In this document: positions 18,171-27,600 of the stretch, in pieces
Layout: every line of letters begins with the position of its first letter
How positions within the stretch are numbered: position 1 is the first letter of the stretch
Assembly (NCBI RefSeq): GCF_000058485.1
Contig: NC_008278.1
Location: forward strand, 2,350,962 to 2,414,961
Length of the DNA stretch: 64,000 bases
Source of the DNA: Frankia alni ACN14a
GTDB lineage: Bacteria > Actinomycetota > Actinomycetes > Frankiales > Frankiaceae
Reading direction: 5' to 3'
Notes under the pieces: generated by a model
Told to the model about the DNA's origin: nothing
What the model saw: only the letters and a program-made list of their open reading frames with translations
Database searches by the model: none
Program-made: the position numbers and the translations under genes

Positions 18171-19376
18171 CGAGCCCGCGCCCCGCGGTTCTCGCCGCGG
18201 TGGGGGCGCCGTGACCGATCGGCCCTTCCAGGTCGCGGTACCACGTCGCCGCCGCCACCACGACAGCGCCGTCAGGTATCCCAGCAGGCCGACCGAGACC
18301 GGGTGGGCTGCGGCGTCCGGCCAGCTGCGCCCTCCGGTGCGCCGGGCGGCGACCACCCGGCCGGCGACCCCGGCGAGGTAGCCGGCCAGTCCGGCGCGGG
18401 AGCCGAGCGCCGCCGCGGCGGCCGGCAGGACGAACAGCCACCACAGCAGGCCGATCTGCGCGGCGCTGGCCGCCGGGCCGCCGCCGGCGGCGGCCAGCGA
18501 CTTGGCGTAGCCGTCGCGCAGCTCGGCCCAGCCGGCGTACATCCGGTTGGTCACCAGGGCAGAGCCGTCGACGACCACCCCGCGCCCCCCGGAGCGCTTC
18601 ACCGCCCGCAGCAGGGCGATGTCCTCGAGGATCTGGTCGCGGACCCCGGCGTGCCCGCCAGCCCGCCGGTACGCCGCCGCGTCCACGCACAGGAACTGGC
18701 CGCCGGCCGCGGCCAGCGACGGCCGCGGGGACCGCTCGGCCGCCCGCAGCGGCAGCAGGGCCAGCCACGACCAGGTCAGCAGCGGCTGGACGAGCCGCTC
18801 GGCCGGGCTCGCCGCGACCTGGCGCGGATACGGTGAGATCAGGTCCAGTCCGCTGGCGCGCAGCAGCAGCACGGCGCGGGCCAGCCCGTCGGCGGCGAGG
18901 ATCACGTCGGCGTCGACGAAGACCAGCACGGTTCCGGTCGCCGCGGCCGCCCCCCGGGCGCAGGCGTGCGGCTTGCCCAGCCAGCCGGGCGGTGGGCCGG
19001 CGCCGCGCAACGCGACGATCCGCCGGTCGCGCCGCGCCCAGCCGGCGAGGATGCGTCCGGTGGCGTCGGTGGAGGCGTCGTCATAGACCACGATCTCCAG
19101 ATCGGGCACGTCCCGCGCGGCCAGCAGGGCCGCCAGGCAGTCGTCCAGCCGGGCGGCCTCGTCCCGGACCGGCAGGACCACGGACACCCGCTCCGGCACC
19201 GGCCGGGCCGGCGGCGCCACGCGCAGCAGCCGGGCGTTCACCGCCGCGTGCACCGCGATGCCCAGGGACGCCACCGCAGCCGCCCCCACCACACCGTCCC
19301 GGACCGTCGCCGCTCCGGCTCGGATGATGGCCGCTCCGGCTCGGATGATCGCCGCCCCGGCCGGGACCGCCCTCAC
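18168..19376 (-). CDS. Family 2 glycosyltransferase, CruG-like (carotenoid glycosylation)
   Basis: A membrane-bound GT-A glycosyltransferase of about 402 residues. A start-proximal hydrophobic segment is followed by VSVVLPVRDEAARLDDCLAA, LEIVVYDDASTDATGRILA and TVLVFVDADVILA (the DxD metal motif), then LEDIALLRAVKRSG (ED and acceptor region). Three hydrophobic segments near the C-terminus anchor it. It lies between the CruF-like hydratase and the CrtD-like desaturase, matching the CruF-CruG pairing known from carotenoid glycoside pathways, so a carotenoid hydroxyl is the likely acceptor. The GTG at 19376 gives a GTGA overlap with cruF and has GGTGGGGG upstream; GTG at 19382 or 19388 is possible. 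The N-terminus encodes the repeat AAIIRAG twice. Confidence 0.8.
   Translation of the reverse strand: MRAVPAGAAIIRAGAAIIRAGAATVRDGVVGAAAVASLGIAVHAAVNARLLRVAPPARPVPERVSVVLPVRDEAARLDDCLAALLAARDVPDLEIVVYDDASTDATGRILAGWARRDRRIVALRGAGPPPGWLGKPHACARGAAAATGTVLVFVDADVILAADGLARAVLLLRASGLDLISPYPRQVAASPAERLVQPLLTWSWLALLPLRAAERSPRPSLAAAGGQFLCVDAAAYRRAGGHAGVRDQILEDIALLRAVKRSGGRGVVVDGSALVTNRMYAGWAELRDGYAKSLAAAGGGPAASAAQIGLLWWLFVLPAAAAALGSRAGLAGYLAGVAGRVVAARRTGGRSWPDAAAHPVSVGLLGYLTALSWWRRRRGTATWKGRSVTAPPPRREPRGAGS
19309..19350. repeat. 21-bp tandem duplication at the start of the glycosyltransferase
   Basis: GCCGCTCCGGCTCGGATGATG (19309-19329) is repeated with one change at 19330-19350 and decays into a third partial copy. 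In the protein it gives AAIIRAG-AAIIRAG-AATVRDG just after the start codon. Confidence 0.7.
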
Positions 19377-20251
19377 CGCCACCCCCACCGCCCGGGATCG
19401 TCCGCTCGGCGTTCGGCACGCCAGGGCCGCAGCGCCACGGCCAGCACCACTCCCATCGCGACGCCACCGGTGACCGCGACGCCGGGCTCGCCGAAGAAGG
19501 CGAGGTTCGCCAGCACCGACGACAGGTAGGTCCAGGCCAGCAGGGTGAGCGGGATGCGCTCGTCGCCGCGGTCGCTACGGCGGCCGTGGCGGGGACCGTC
19601 CGTCGGGTCGGGCAGTGCGAGCAGGATCGCGGTCATGACGGTGCCGACCACCAGCCAGCCGAGGAAGTTCGTCAGCGGGATCCCGTTGAGCGCCGGACCG
19701 CCGCCGAGCCAGTGCCAGTGGCCGGCGGTGACCATCTGCGGGTCGAGGAAGAGATCCCAGGTGGCCAGCACCAGGCCGCCGAGGACGGCGGCGCGGACCG
19801 GGGCGCGCCGGTGCCGCCGGACCAGGACATAGGTGGGATACGCCATCATCGCCCAGGCCAGCGGCACCACGACGGCGACGCCGCACAGGCGGGGGCCGAG
19901 CGAGCCGGCGTAGGCGTAGCGGCCGAACGGGACGCCGGTGTGAACCCCGACCGTCTCCACGGCGAGCCCCCCACCGACGGTCACGGCGAGGAAGCCGGCG
20001 GTCCAGAGCGGGCCGCGGGTGGCCAGGGCGTGCGCCGTCGACGCGACGAAGAAGAGCAGGACCGTCACGACGGCCAGCGCGCTGCGCGCGGCGCCGCTGA
20101 CGAGCGGGTAGGGGATCTGCACCGCCACCGTGGCCAGCACGGGAATCCATCCCCAGATCGGCGCCCGGCGTACAGGCGGTTTGCCCGGGATGCGCCGGCC
20201 GACGGGCCGGGCCGACCCGAGCGCCGTGGACGCCGGGCCGTGGAGGGTCAC
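19373..20251 (-). CDS. CruF-like carotenoid 1',2'-hydratase (DUF422 membrane protein)
   Basis: A 292-residue polytopic membrane protein with about seven hydrophobic segments (for example SALAVVTVLLFFVASTAHAL, AVLGGLVLATWDLFLDPQM and LTNFLGWLVVGTVMTAILLA). The blocks VETVGVHTGVPFGRYAYAG and WDLFLDPQMV resemble the CruF/DUF422 family, which hydrates the psi end group of acyclic carotenoids to a 1'-hydroxyl. The next gene downstream is a CruG-like glycosyltransferase, the usual partner. The GTG at 20251 overlaps the GNAT stop in a GTGA, which decides the start. The family call is good; the natural substrate (lycopene or a neurosporene derivative) is inferred from the nearby crtI. Confidence 0.82.
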   Translation of the reverse strand: MTLHGPASTALGSARPVGRRIPGKPPVRRAPIWGWIPVLATVAVQIPYPLVSGAARSALAVVTVLLFFVASTAHALATRGPLWTAGFLAVTVGGGLAVETVGVHTGVPFGRYAYAGSLGPRLCGVAVVVPLAWAMMAYPTYVLVRRHRRAPVRAAVLGGLVLATWDLFLDPQMVTAGHWHWLGGGPALNGIPLTNFLGWLVVGTVMTAILLALPDPTDGPRHGRRSDRGDERIPLTLLAWTYLSSVLANLAFFGEPGVAVTGGVAMGVVLAVALRPWRAERRADDPGRWGWR

Positions 20252-20880
20252 CGCACGGGTGCCGGCTGGTCGGCGTCGCCGGCGCGCTCGCCGTCGGGGC
20301 TGGCGGCCGACGGAGCGCGCAGCTCCTTGCCGAGCACCGCGTAGGGGGTGAGCGTCCCGGGGAACTGGAAGTCCGACAGCAGCGGGACGAATCCCTCGCT
20401 GGCGTACAACCGGCGCGCCCGGCTGCCGGCGGGTTCGAGCGCGGACAGGGCCGCGGTCCGCTGTGGGACGTCGCGCAGCAGCTCCCGCAGCAGCTGGCGG
20501 CCGATCGAGCGGCCCTGGTAGGAGGGCAGCACGTGCAGCTCGACGATCTCGAGGCAGTCGTCGAGCCAGTGCGCCGCGGTGGCCGCCGAGCCGGCCGCGA
20601 CCGCGTCCACGACGACGTCGTGCCACCACTGGCCGGGCTGGCCGGGCAGCGCGTAGGTGATGCCGACGAGGGTGTCGTCGGGCGTGACGGCGGCGACGGC
20701 GAGCAGGTCGCGGCGGTCGAAGTGGCGACGGGCGTGCAGGGCCCGGTCCCGGGCGGCCCGGACGGGGTCGGCCTCGTGATGGTCGAGGAACGCGGCCTTG
20801 TAGACACCGATCACATCGTCGAGCCGGGCCCGCATGCGGCTGGGCGACCAGCGGACCACGCTCACGTCCCCGTCGGTCAC
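20248..20880 (-). CDS. GNAT-family N-acetyltransferase
   Basis: A 210-residue acyltransferase. The acetyl-CoA-binding motif A is in IVELHVLPSYQGRSIGRQLL (QGRSIG is the Q/RxxGxG/A loop), with ARRLYASEGFVPL as the later motif B. The GTG at 20880 has GGAGG 9-13 nt upstream, so the longer frame to 21036 is not used. It sits directly upstream of cruF with a GTGA overlap and is probably cotranscribed with the carotenoid genes. Its acceptor is unknown; a role in acylating the carotenoid sugar is speculative, because GNATs usually modify amines. Confidence 0.8.
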   Translation of the reverse strand: MTDGDVSVVRWSPSRMRARLDDVIGVYKAAFLDHHEADPVRAARDRALHARRHFDRRDLLAVAAVTPDDTLVGITYALPGQPGQWWHDVVVDAVAAGSAATAAHWLDDCLEIVELHVLPSYQGRSIGRQLLRELLRDVPQRTAALSALEPAGSRARRLYASEGFVPLLSDFQFPGTLTPYAVLGKELRAPSAASPDGERAGDADQPAPVR

Positions 20881-21035
20881 CGGCGTCGCCTCCTGTCCGT
20901 CCCTCGGCGCGTCGACCTGGTCCCGCGAACGGGTCTGGCGAGCCAGGAGGTCGGGGCACACCAACACGTCGCTCGACGATAACGCGCCGGTAGCGGGGCG
21001 CGCCGAGCGGCGGGAGTGCCTGCCACGTAACGTCA

Positions 21036-23747
21036 TTACTCTGATGCGCAGGGCGTTTTCCCCGGAAGGCGCGGGAGGCCGATCCGATCGACCGCCATCG
21101 CGAGACCCGCACAGCGGGGAACGTCGTCGAGCAGGTCCGCGACCAGGCCGGCGACGGCCGGGGCCTGCACCGCGCCGCCCGCGTTCGTCCCCGCGGCCAC
21201 CAGGACCCGGCCGGCGTGGCCCGGTAGCGCGGTGACGAGGGGGAGTCCGTCGGGGGTGGCCGGACGTTCGCAGACGCGCACGTCGCGTACGTCAAGGCTG
21301 CCGTCGGCCCGCCGCAGCGCCGGAAACAGGCCGGCGATGGCCCGTTCGGCGACGTCCCGCAGCCCGGCGATCCCCGCCGCGGCGGCCTGGCGCTCGGCGG
21401 TGCCCAGGTAGCCGAAGCCGCCGCTGACGTGGATGAGCGTGCCGTCGGGTGACAGGGAAATGTTGATCACGCCGAGGGGGTCGCCGGCGTGGATCTTCGC
21501 CGGGCGGCGCAGCCCGGGGTTCGGCAGTGTCAGCGACAGGCCGAGCAGGTGGGCCACCGCGCCGGCCCCGGGCCAGGCGGCCCCGAGCAGCCGGTCCAGG
21601 TCGCGACCCCCGGCGGTGATCACGACGCGATCCGCCGGCAGCACCGCGCCGTCGTCGAGACGCAGCCGCACCGCGCCGCCACCGGAGTCGAGTTCCCGTA
21701 CCCGCACGCCGGCGCGTACCTCGACGCCGAGGTCGGTGAGCCGGCCGGCCAGCGCCGTCGCCAGATCGTGGATGTTGACGGCGTAGCCGTCCACCTCGAC
21801 CGCGCCCGCGATCTCTCGGACGCCGCCCGGCAGCGGCATCGAGGCGGCCAGGCCCGGCCAGTCCCGGGCCAGCGCCGCCCCGGGCAGGCGGACGGCGTCG
21901 GTGCCGGCCGTGCGCTGGAGCCGTTCGCCCGCGGCGAGCTCGGCGGCGTCGAGGTAGATCCGGGCCAGCCGGGCGTCCCGGCGCAGGCCGGCCAGCCAGC
22001 CCGCGCCGTCGACGGCGAACAGGTGTTCCCATCCGCGCAGCCCCAGCCGGTTGAGAGCGATCACCAGCTCCTGGGCCGTCGCGTGCAGGCCCGGCCGGTC
22101 GGTGCCCCGGTCGAACGCCGCCGACCAGGCGAGCTCGGCCGCGCTCAGGGACGCGGGGTCGCGCAGCCGCCAGCCGCCGTCCGCCGGGCCGCGGTCGAGG
22201 ACGCCGGCCCGGCCGGCATCCGCCGGCGGCAGGGTCTCGGTCGCCGACAGGTGCCGCGCGTTGGCTCCGCCGAACGTCGTGCCCTGCCGGTCCGGATCCG
22301 CGCGATCCGCCGGCGCGGCGTCGAGCACCCGGATCCGGCGGTGGCCCCGCAGCCGCAGCAGCAGCGCGACGGTGAGTCCGACGATCCCGCCGCCGACGAC
22401 CACCACGCCGTGGCCGCCCGCGGCGGGATCGTCGGGTGCCGGGTCCTCGTCGACCCGGCGGTCGGTGTCCCGGCCCGGGCCGGGAGGGTCGGATCGCGGT
22501 CCGAACAGGTCGGCGCCGGTCAGCTCGTCCAGGTCCGCCCGGCCGACCACGGCGAACATGGCCTGATCCAGATCGTCGTCGCAGGCGGCGGAGCGCATCG
22601 CCGCGGAGCACAGGGTGAACCCGGGGCGCGGGGCGCCGCCGTCGCCGTCGATCCGCGTGGCCAACAGCTCCCGCACCGCGGCGAGCAGCCGGGGGGCGTT
22701 GTCGAGGACGACGGCGAGATCACGCCGGTCGTAGGCGTCGAGCAGGGCGCGCTCGGCGAACACCTCGGGCTCGCTGACCGAGACGATCCGTTCGCCCGTG
22801 AACGCCTTGAGCACCCGCTCGTCGATCAGGTCGACGGTCGCCCAGGGCCCGGCGTGGACCAGCGGCACGGCGACGGCGACCGCGTCGGCGACCTCGAGGA
22901 CCTCCTCCACGGTGCGGGCGACGCGCACCCGGTCGGCGGGCAGCCGGTGATGACGCGCCCAGGCGCCCACCGACGCGGGCTCGGCGACGAGGGAGGGGGA
23001 GTGCACGACCAGGCGCCAGCCCCGCGCGGCGCCGTCTCGGGCCACCCGTCCGTTGATGTTGCCGGCGCCGAGTAGCCCGAGGACGCCGGGCCGATCCCGC
23101 GCGGGCGACGCCGCCGCGCCGTCGGCGGGGCCGAACAGCCGGTCGGCCACGAACCGGGCGACGTGACGGGCGTTGACCTCCGGGGTGTTGCGCACCTCGA
23201 TCCGTAGCCGGGCGGCGGCGGTGGTGTCGACGGCGGCCAGCGAGGTGCCGCGGCGGACGAGCAGGAGCTCGCGGTCGGCGTCGGACTGCGGCGAGCCCAC
23301 GTGAACCGGACCGCCCGCAGGGACCGGACCGCCCGCAGGGACCGGACCGCCCGCAGGGACCGGACCGCCCGCAGGGACCGGGCCGCCCGCGCGGACCGCC
23401 GCGGCCCATCGTTGCAGGGTCGCGGCGTCGACCGCGTTCGCGCCGACGACCAGGGTCTGCGGGCGCAGTTCGACCAGCGCGTCGGCGAGTTCGGCCGGGC
23501 GGGCGGCCAGCTCCGGGCGAAGGACCACGCTGGCGGCCCGGGTGAGCAGGTCCGCCGCGCGGGCGCCCACCGCCGTGGCGATCAGTATCCGGCGGTGGGG
23601 GACGGAGCCGTGCGCAACCGGGGGGTGCGGTCCTGGGCCGCGGGGCGTCGCTTCGGGGGGTGCCTGGCCTGCGGACACCTGGGCACGTGCCTGGTCACGG
23701 GACATCGGCATGCGGTTCGCTTCATCCGGTTCGTCGGGCTGCCTCAT
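21036..23747 (-). CDS. Fused D-2-hydroxyacid dehydrogenase-like domain and FAD-dependent oxidase
   Basis: A 903-residue two-domain protein. Residues about 50-400 resemble NAD-dependent D-2-hydroxyacid dehydrogenases: VRNTPEVNARHVARFVADRL, a Rossmann turn LGLLGAGNINGRVA (about 223-236), then EVLEVADAVAVAVPLVHAG and an ERALLDAYDRRDL segment. Residues about 446-890 are a DAO-type FAD oxidoreductase: GVVVVGGGIVGLTVALLLRL (447-466), GGVREIAGAVEVDGYAVNIH, and a C-terminal GRVLVAAGTNAGGAVQAP. An Asp/Pro-rich linker joins them. A five-unit 18-bp repeat adds GGPVPA hexapeptides at residues 121-150. This fusion is not one I know. It could oxidise an amino or hydroxy acid with NAD and FAD steps; the substrate is unknown. 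Start codons at 23711 and 23705 are also possible. Confidence 0.7.
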   Translation of the reverse strand: MRQPDEPDEANRMPMSRDQARAQVSAGQAPPEATPRGPGPHPPVAHGSVPHRRILIATAVGARAADLLTRAASVVLRPELAARPAELADALVELRPQTLVVGANAVDAATLQRWAAAVRAGGPVPAGGPVPAGGPVPAGGPVPAGGPVHVGSPQSDADRELLLVRRGTSLAAVDTTAAARLRIEVRNTPEVNARHVARFVADRLFGPADGAAASPARDRPGVLGLLGAGNINGRVARDGAARGWRLVVHSPSLVAEPASVGAWARHHRLPADRVRVARTVEEVLEVADAVAVAVPLVHAGPWATVDLIDERVLKAFTGERIVSVSEPEVFAERALLDAYDRRDLAVVLDNAPRLLAAVRELLATRIDGDGGAPRPGFTLCSAAMRSAACDDDLDQAMFAVVGRADLDELTGADLFGPRSDPPGPGRDTDRRVDEDPAPDDPAAGGHGVVVVGGGIVGLTVALLLRLRGHRRIRVLDAAPADRADPDRQGTTFGGANARHLSATETLPPADAGRAGVLDRGPADGGWRLRDPASLSAAELAWSAAFDRGTDRPGLHATAQELVIALNRLGLRGWEHLFAVDGAGWLAGLRRDARLARIYLDAAELAAGERLQRTAGTDAVRLPGAALARDWPGLAASMPLPGGVREIAGAVEVDGYAVNIHDLATALAGRLTDLGVEVRAGVRVRELDSGGGAVRLRLDDGAVLPADRVVITAGGRDLDRLLGAAWPGAGAVAHLLGLSLTLPNPGLRRPAKIHAGDPLGVINISLSPDGTLIHVSGGFGYLGTAERQAAAAGIAGLRDVAERAIAGLFPALRRADGSLDVRDVRVCERPATPDGLPLVTALPGHAGRVLVAAGTNAGGAVQAPAVAGLVADLLDDVPRCAGLAMAVDRIGLPRLPGKTPCASE
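23305..23394. repeat. 18-bp in-frame tandem repeat, five units
   Basis: ACCGGACCGCCCGCAGGG is repeated exactly at 23305, 23323, 23341 and 23359, with a decayed fifth unit at 23377-23394. The length is a multiple of three, so expansion or contraction only changes the number of GGPVPA units in the encoded protein. Near-identity of the units suggests recent expansion. Confidence 0.85.
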
Positions 23748-23787
23748 CCGGTTCGCCGCCGGACCTCCCCACCGTGGCGGACGTCCG

Positions 23788-23869
23788 TCAACGGGTTGTC
23801 AAACCGTCGGACCCGGTGCCGGCCCGGGGCGGGGCGGGCGTACACGGCACCTTCAACGAGCCGTCAACG
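23788..23869. promoter_or_regulatory. Candidate SARP operator: two TCAAC direct-repeat pairs
   Basis: Two pairs of direct repeats with exact 11-bp spacing: TCAACG/TCAAAC at 23788 and 23799, and TCAACG/TCAACG at 23853 and 23864. The first pair is in the gap upstream of the fused oxidase gene; the second overlaps the last codons of the crtA-like gene. On the minus strand they read CGTTGA-N5-CGTTGA, close to the CGTTCA repeats bound by AfsR. Confidence 0.45.
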
Positions 23870-24632
23870 TCGGGTCGGGGAGCAGGGCCAGCAGCGGATC
23901 GCGTCCGCCAAGCGTGCCGCGGGAGCCGAGCACCGCGAACCGCGCGAACAGCTCCTCGCTGTACCAGCCGACCTCGGGGGTCCGACGGACGACCTCGCTG
24001 TGCGCCGGCCGGCCGTAGGCGAACCGGCGCAGCGAGGCCGCGTCCTGCCAGAGGCTGAACGTCCCCTTCAGCCCGATCGGCGCCTCACCGATCCCGGCCG
24101 CGAACAGCAGCCCCTCGGCCCGGGCGAGGTCCGCGACCACCGGCGGGACCGCCCGGCGGAAGGTGAGCGCGTGCCGGGGAGCGACCCGGGCCCGGGTGAT
24201 CACCGCGACCTTCGTGCCCGCGGCGGTGGCGGTCGGCGCGGCCGCAGCCGTGAAGTCGCCGAACGGCTCCCGCCGCGACCACCGCCCGCGCGAGGACAGC
24301 GGGTGCAGGTCGATGCGCCACCGCTCCTCGGCCAGCACCGACCAGGCCCGCACCTGCGCGGACCGCTCGAACGACCGGGCCGCCGACGGCGTCTCCCAGA
24401 CCGAGACCATCGCCCACTGGCAGGGGTCGGCGCCGCGCAGGCCGAGGCTGCTCGCCGAGCCGGTGCCGAGCAGCTTGGCGAACGTCAACCCGGTGACGTG
24501 CCGCAGCGCGGAACGGTCGGCGGCGACCCGGGCCAGGGCGTGGCCGATCCGGCGGCGGGGGACCCGCCAGAAGTCGACGGTCACCAGCAGGGCGGCGGGG
24601 TTGGCCGGATTCATCGGGACCGCCGTTCGCAT
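23853..24632 (-). CDS. crtA: CrtA-like (spheroidene monooxygenase family) protein
   Basis: A 259-residue protein with strong resemblance to spheroidene monooxygenase. Conserved blocks are DFWRVPRRRIGHALARVAAD, GLTFAKLLGTG, WAMVSVWETPSAARSF, IDLHPLSSRGRWSRREPFGD, LLFAAGIGEAPIGLKGTFSLWQ and VGWYSEELFARFAVLGSRGT. In purple bacteria CrtA introduces a keto group at C2 of acyclic carotenoids, which matches the acyclic pathway suggested by the crt genes in this window. The ATG at 24632 lies 5 nt after the SARP stop with GGAG about 11 nt upstream, so the two genes are cotranscribed; an ATG at 24614 is possible. Length is slightly above the purple-bacterial enzyme. Confidence 0.8.
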   Translation of the reverse strand: MRTAVPMNPANPAALLVTVDFWRVPRRRIGHALARVAADRSALRHVTGLTFAKLLGTGSASSLGLRGADPCQWAMVSVWETPSAARSFERSAQVRAWSVLAEERWRIDLHPLSSRGRWSRREPFGDFTAAAAPTATAAGTKVAVITRARVAPRHALTFRRAVPPVVADLARAEGLLFAAGIGEAPIGLKGTFSLWQDAASLRRFAYGRPAHSEVVRRTPEVGWYSEELFARFAVLGSRGTLGGRDPLLALLPDPTLTAR

Positions 24633-24637
24633 CGCGT

Positions 24638-27600
24638 TCAACTCCGCACCGAGGACAGTCGCAGCAGGCCGTCGCGCGCGGCCCCGTACTTCTGGGTGAA
24701 GGCCGCCGCCACCACCCCGGCGCCGGCGTCGTCGCGCAGCGGTACCACCCGGGCGCGGCCGATACCGGACAGCGCGTGCCGACCGTCGCCCGCCACGGCC
24801 GTGACCAGGCCGTCCGGGCCGCCCTGGCGCAGCAGGGCGGCCAGCTCCGCGGACGCGACGTACACCGCCCCGTCGAGCCGGACGAACTCGGCGCGCACGT
24901 CGACCGGGTCGGCGTCCGACCGGAGGACCTGCAACGGCACGCGCAGGTAGTCGTCCAGGGCGGCGCTGCCCGCCGGACTCCACAGCCGCTCGAAGTGCTG
25001 CTCGACGAACTGGACGAGGGTCGAGGAGATCGTCGCCTCGTGCTGGGTCGCGGCGGCCGAGGAGTAGCCGACCGGGAAGCTTGACACGAGCGCGCCGGAG
25101 TCCCAACGGTGGTAGGTCGTCAGCGGCTGCTCGGCGTAGAGCCGCACGGCGAGGCGGGGACGCAGAACCGGGGTGAGCCGCTCCCGCAGCCCGTCCAGGA
25201 CCAGCAGGTTCGCCCGGATCTCGGCGGGTACGTCGATGCGGTGCGACAGATCGGCCGTGCGCGCCGCCGCGGCCGGCGAGTCCGGGTCGAGTAGCAGGAT
25301 CTGCACGATCGCCCCGGCGTCGATCGCCGCCAGCACCGCGTCGGTGAAGGCGTCCCGATGCGGCGCGGAGACCAGGTCCGTCCACGTGTTCAGTAACCGC
25401 ACGCTGCGCCGCGAGGCGGCGACCCGGGCGATGAAGTAGGCCGGTTCGAAGGCGCCGAGCAGCCGGCCGCCGGTGAACTGGGTCGGCTCGGTGGTGACCG
25501 GCGCGCTCAGCCGGTCCTCGGCGGCGGCCAGCTCCGGGGAGCCCTGCTGGCGCAGCAGCGTGATGCCCTGCTGCCAGGAACGCCGGGCCGCCGGATGGTC
25601 GTCGAGCTGGGCGAGGATGTCGCCGCGGCGCACCAGCACGCGCGGCTCCCACAACAGGTCGGGCAGCTCGGCCAGCAGCGGCAGGCTCTCGTTGTAGGCC
25701 GCCAGCGCCTGTTCGGGGCGCTCCCGGTAGCGGTAGAGATCGCCCAGCCGCCGCTGGGCCTGCGCCTCCAGCGGCCGGTTGGCAAGCTCCCGGGCGATCG
25801 ACAGGCTCATCGTCAGGCAGGTGATGGCGTCGGCGAGCTCCCTGCGGTCGCCGTGGGTCATGGCGACGGCGACCAGCGTCTCCGCCTCGAGGCGGCGGGC
25901 CCCGGCCCGACGCATCGTGCCCAGACAGGCCTCGAAGTGATCCAGCGCGGCGGCGAACTCGCCGCGGCCGCGGCAGGCGTCGGCGAGCCCGCGCACGGCC
26001 CGTGCCTCGCCCAGCTCCGCCCCGAACCCGGCGAAGATCTCCCGTGCCCGGGTGAAACGCTCGGTGGCCAGCGCCAGGCGCTCGAGCGCGTCCTGGGTGA
26101 CCGCCACCGCGGGCTCGCCGTCGGGATCGGCCCCGGCGGCGTCCAACCGCCAGAACGCCTCCTCGAACGTCAGGACGATCTCCCGTTCCCCGAGACTGGT
26201 GAGCAGTTCGGCCTCGGCGAGGCGGTGCCCCGTGCGGCGGGCGGCGGCCAGGCCCAGCGCATGGGTGCGCGCCCAGTCGGCCCAGTGCGCCGCGAACGCG
26301 TAGAACTCCGCGGCCTCGACGGCGAGCAGCCAGGTCGGCGGGTCGAGCCCGGCGGCCTGCGCCTGTTCGACGAGGGCGAGCAGGTTCGAACGCTCCCCGC
26401 CGAACCAGACCAGCGGCCGGCGGACGACCTCGGCGAGGTCCGCGCGGGCGAACCGGGCGGCGGCCTGCGCGGCGAAGCCGGCGTCCGGCCCGTCGGCGGA
26501 CAGGGTCCGGACGCGTCCGGGGCTGAAGGTGTCGACCGCCTCACGCAGCATCACCTGATAGGCGTACAGCAGTCGGCTCAGCGCCGCTTGGTGTTCACCG
26601 GACAACGCCGGCGAATCGTCGGGTTTCGCGGCGTCGGAGGCGCCGTGCCCGCCGTCGCCGCCGGCGGCGACGCCACCTTCGGGCGCGACCCCCGGGGGCC
26701 GCCCGCCGTGGCCGTCCCCCGCGTGGCCGTTCCCCGCCCGCTCCCCGTCCGCGGACCCCGGGTGGGCGCCCGACGTCTTCGACGCGGGCTGGCCGATCGC
26801 GGTCCCGACGCCGGTCTCCCGCTCCCGGGCGAACACCCGCAGCAGGTCGTGGAACCGGTAACGTTCGGTGCCGGTGGCGTCGACGCCACGCCGCTCCAGC
26901 AGCTGCGCGTCGGCGAGGCGGTCGACGACGTCCTCGGCCTCGTCCAGATCGACGTCGAGCACGGCCGCGGCGGCCCACGGCGCGAAGTCGTTGACCGCGG
27001 GCAGCGACAGCAGCCGGAAGGCACGCTGCTCGTCGGCCGGCCGACCCTCGTAGCTCAGCGAGAAGCTGGCCCGGACCTCCAGGTCGCCGACCTCCAGCCA
27101 GGACAACCGGTCCCGCTCGTTGGCGAGCCGGCCGGCCAGGCGCGCCAGCCGCCAGTGCGGATGCGCGGCCAGCTTGCGCCCGGCGATCTGGATGGCCAGC
27201 GGCAGGTACCCGCACAGGCCGACGATGTCGCGCGCCGCCTCGGGCTCGGCGTCGACCCGCGCCGCCCCGACCACCTTGGCCAGCAGCTCCACCGCGTCGC
27301 TGGGGATGAGGACGTCGACCATCCAGTACGGCACGGTGAGCCCGTGCAGCCGCGACCGGCTGGTGATGAGCACGGCGCAGCCCGGGCTCGTCGGCATGAG
27401 CGGACGTAGCTGTGCCTCACCCGCCGCGTTGTCCAGAATGATCAGCACCTTGCGGGTGGCGAGCAGCTCCTGGTACATCTCCGCCAGGTCGTCCGGATCG
27501 GTGGGGACCGCGGCCCGGCTGACCCCGAGCCCCTGGACGAACCGGGCGAGCACCCGCGTCGGCTCCAGCGGCTCGCTGGTGCCGCGCAGATCCACGTACA

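Noticed and set aside
23305-23394. 18-bp repeats considered as a CRISPR array.
   Set aside because: No spacers; the repeats are in frame inside a long coding sequence.
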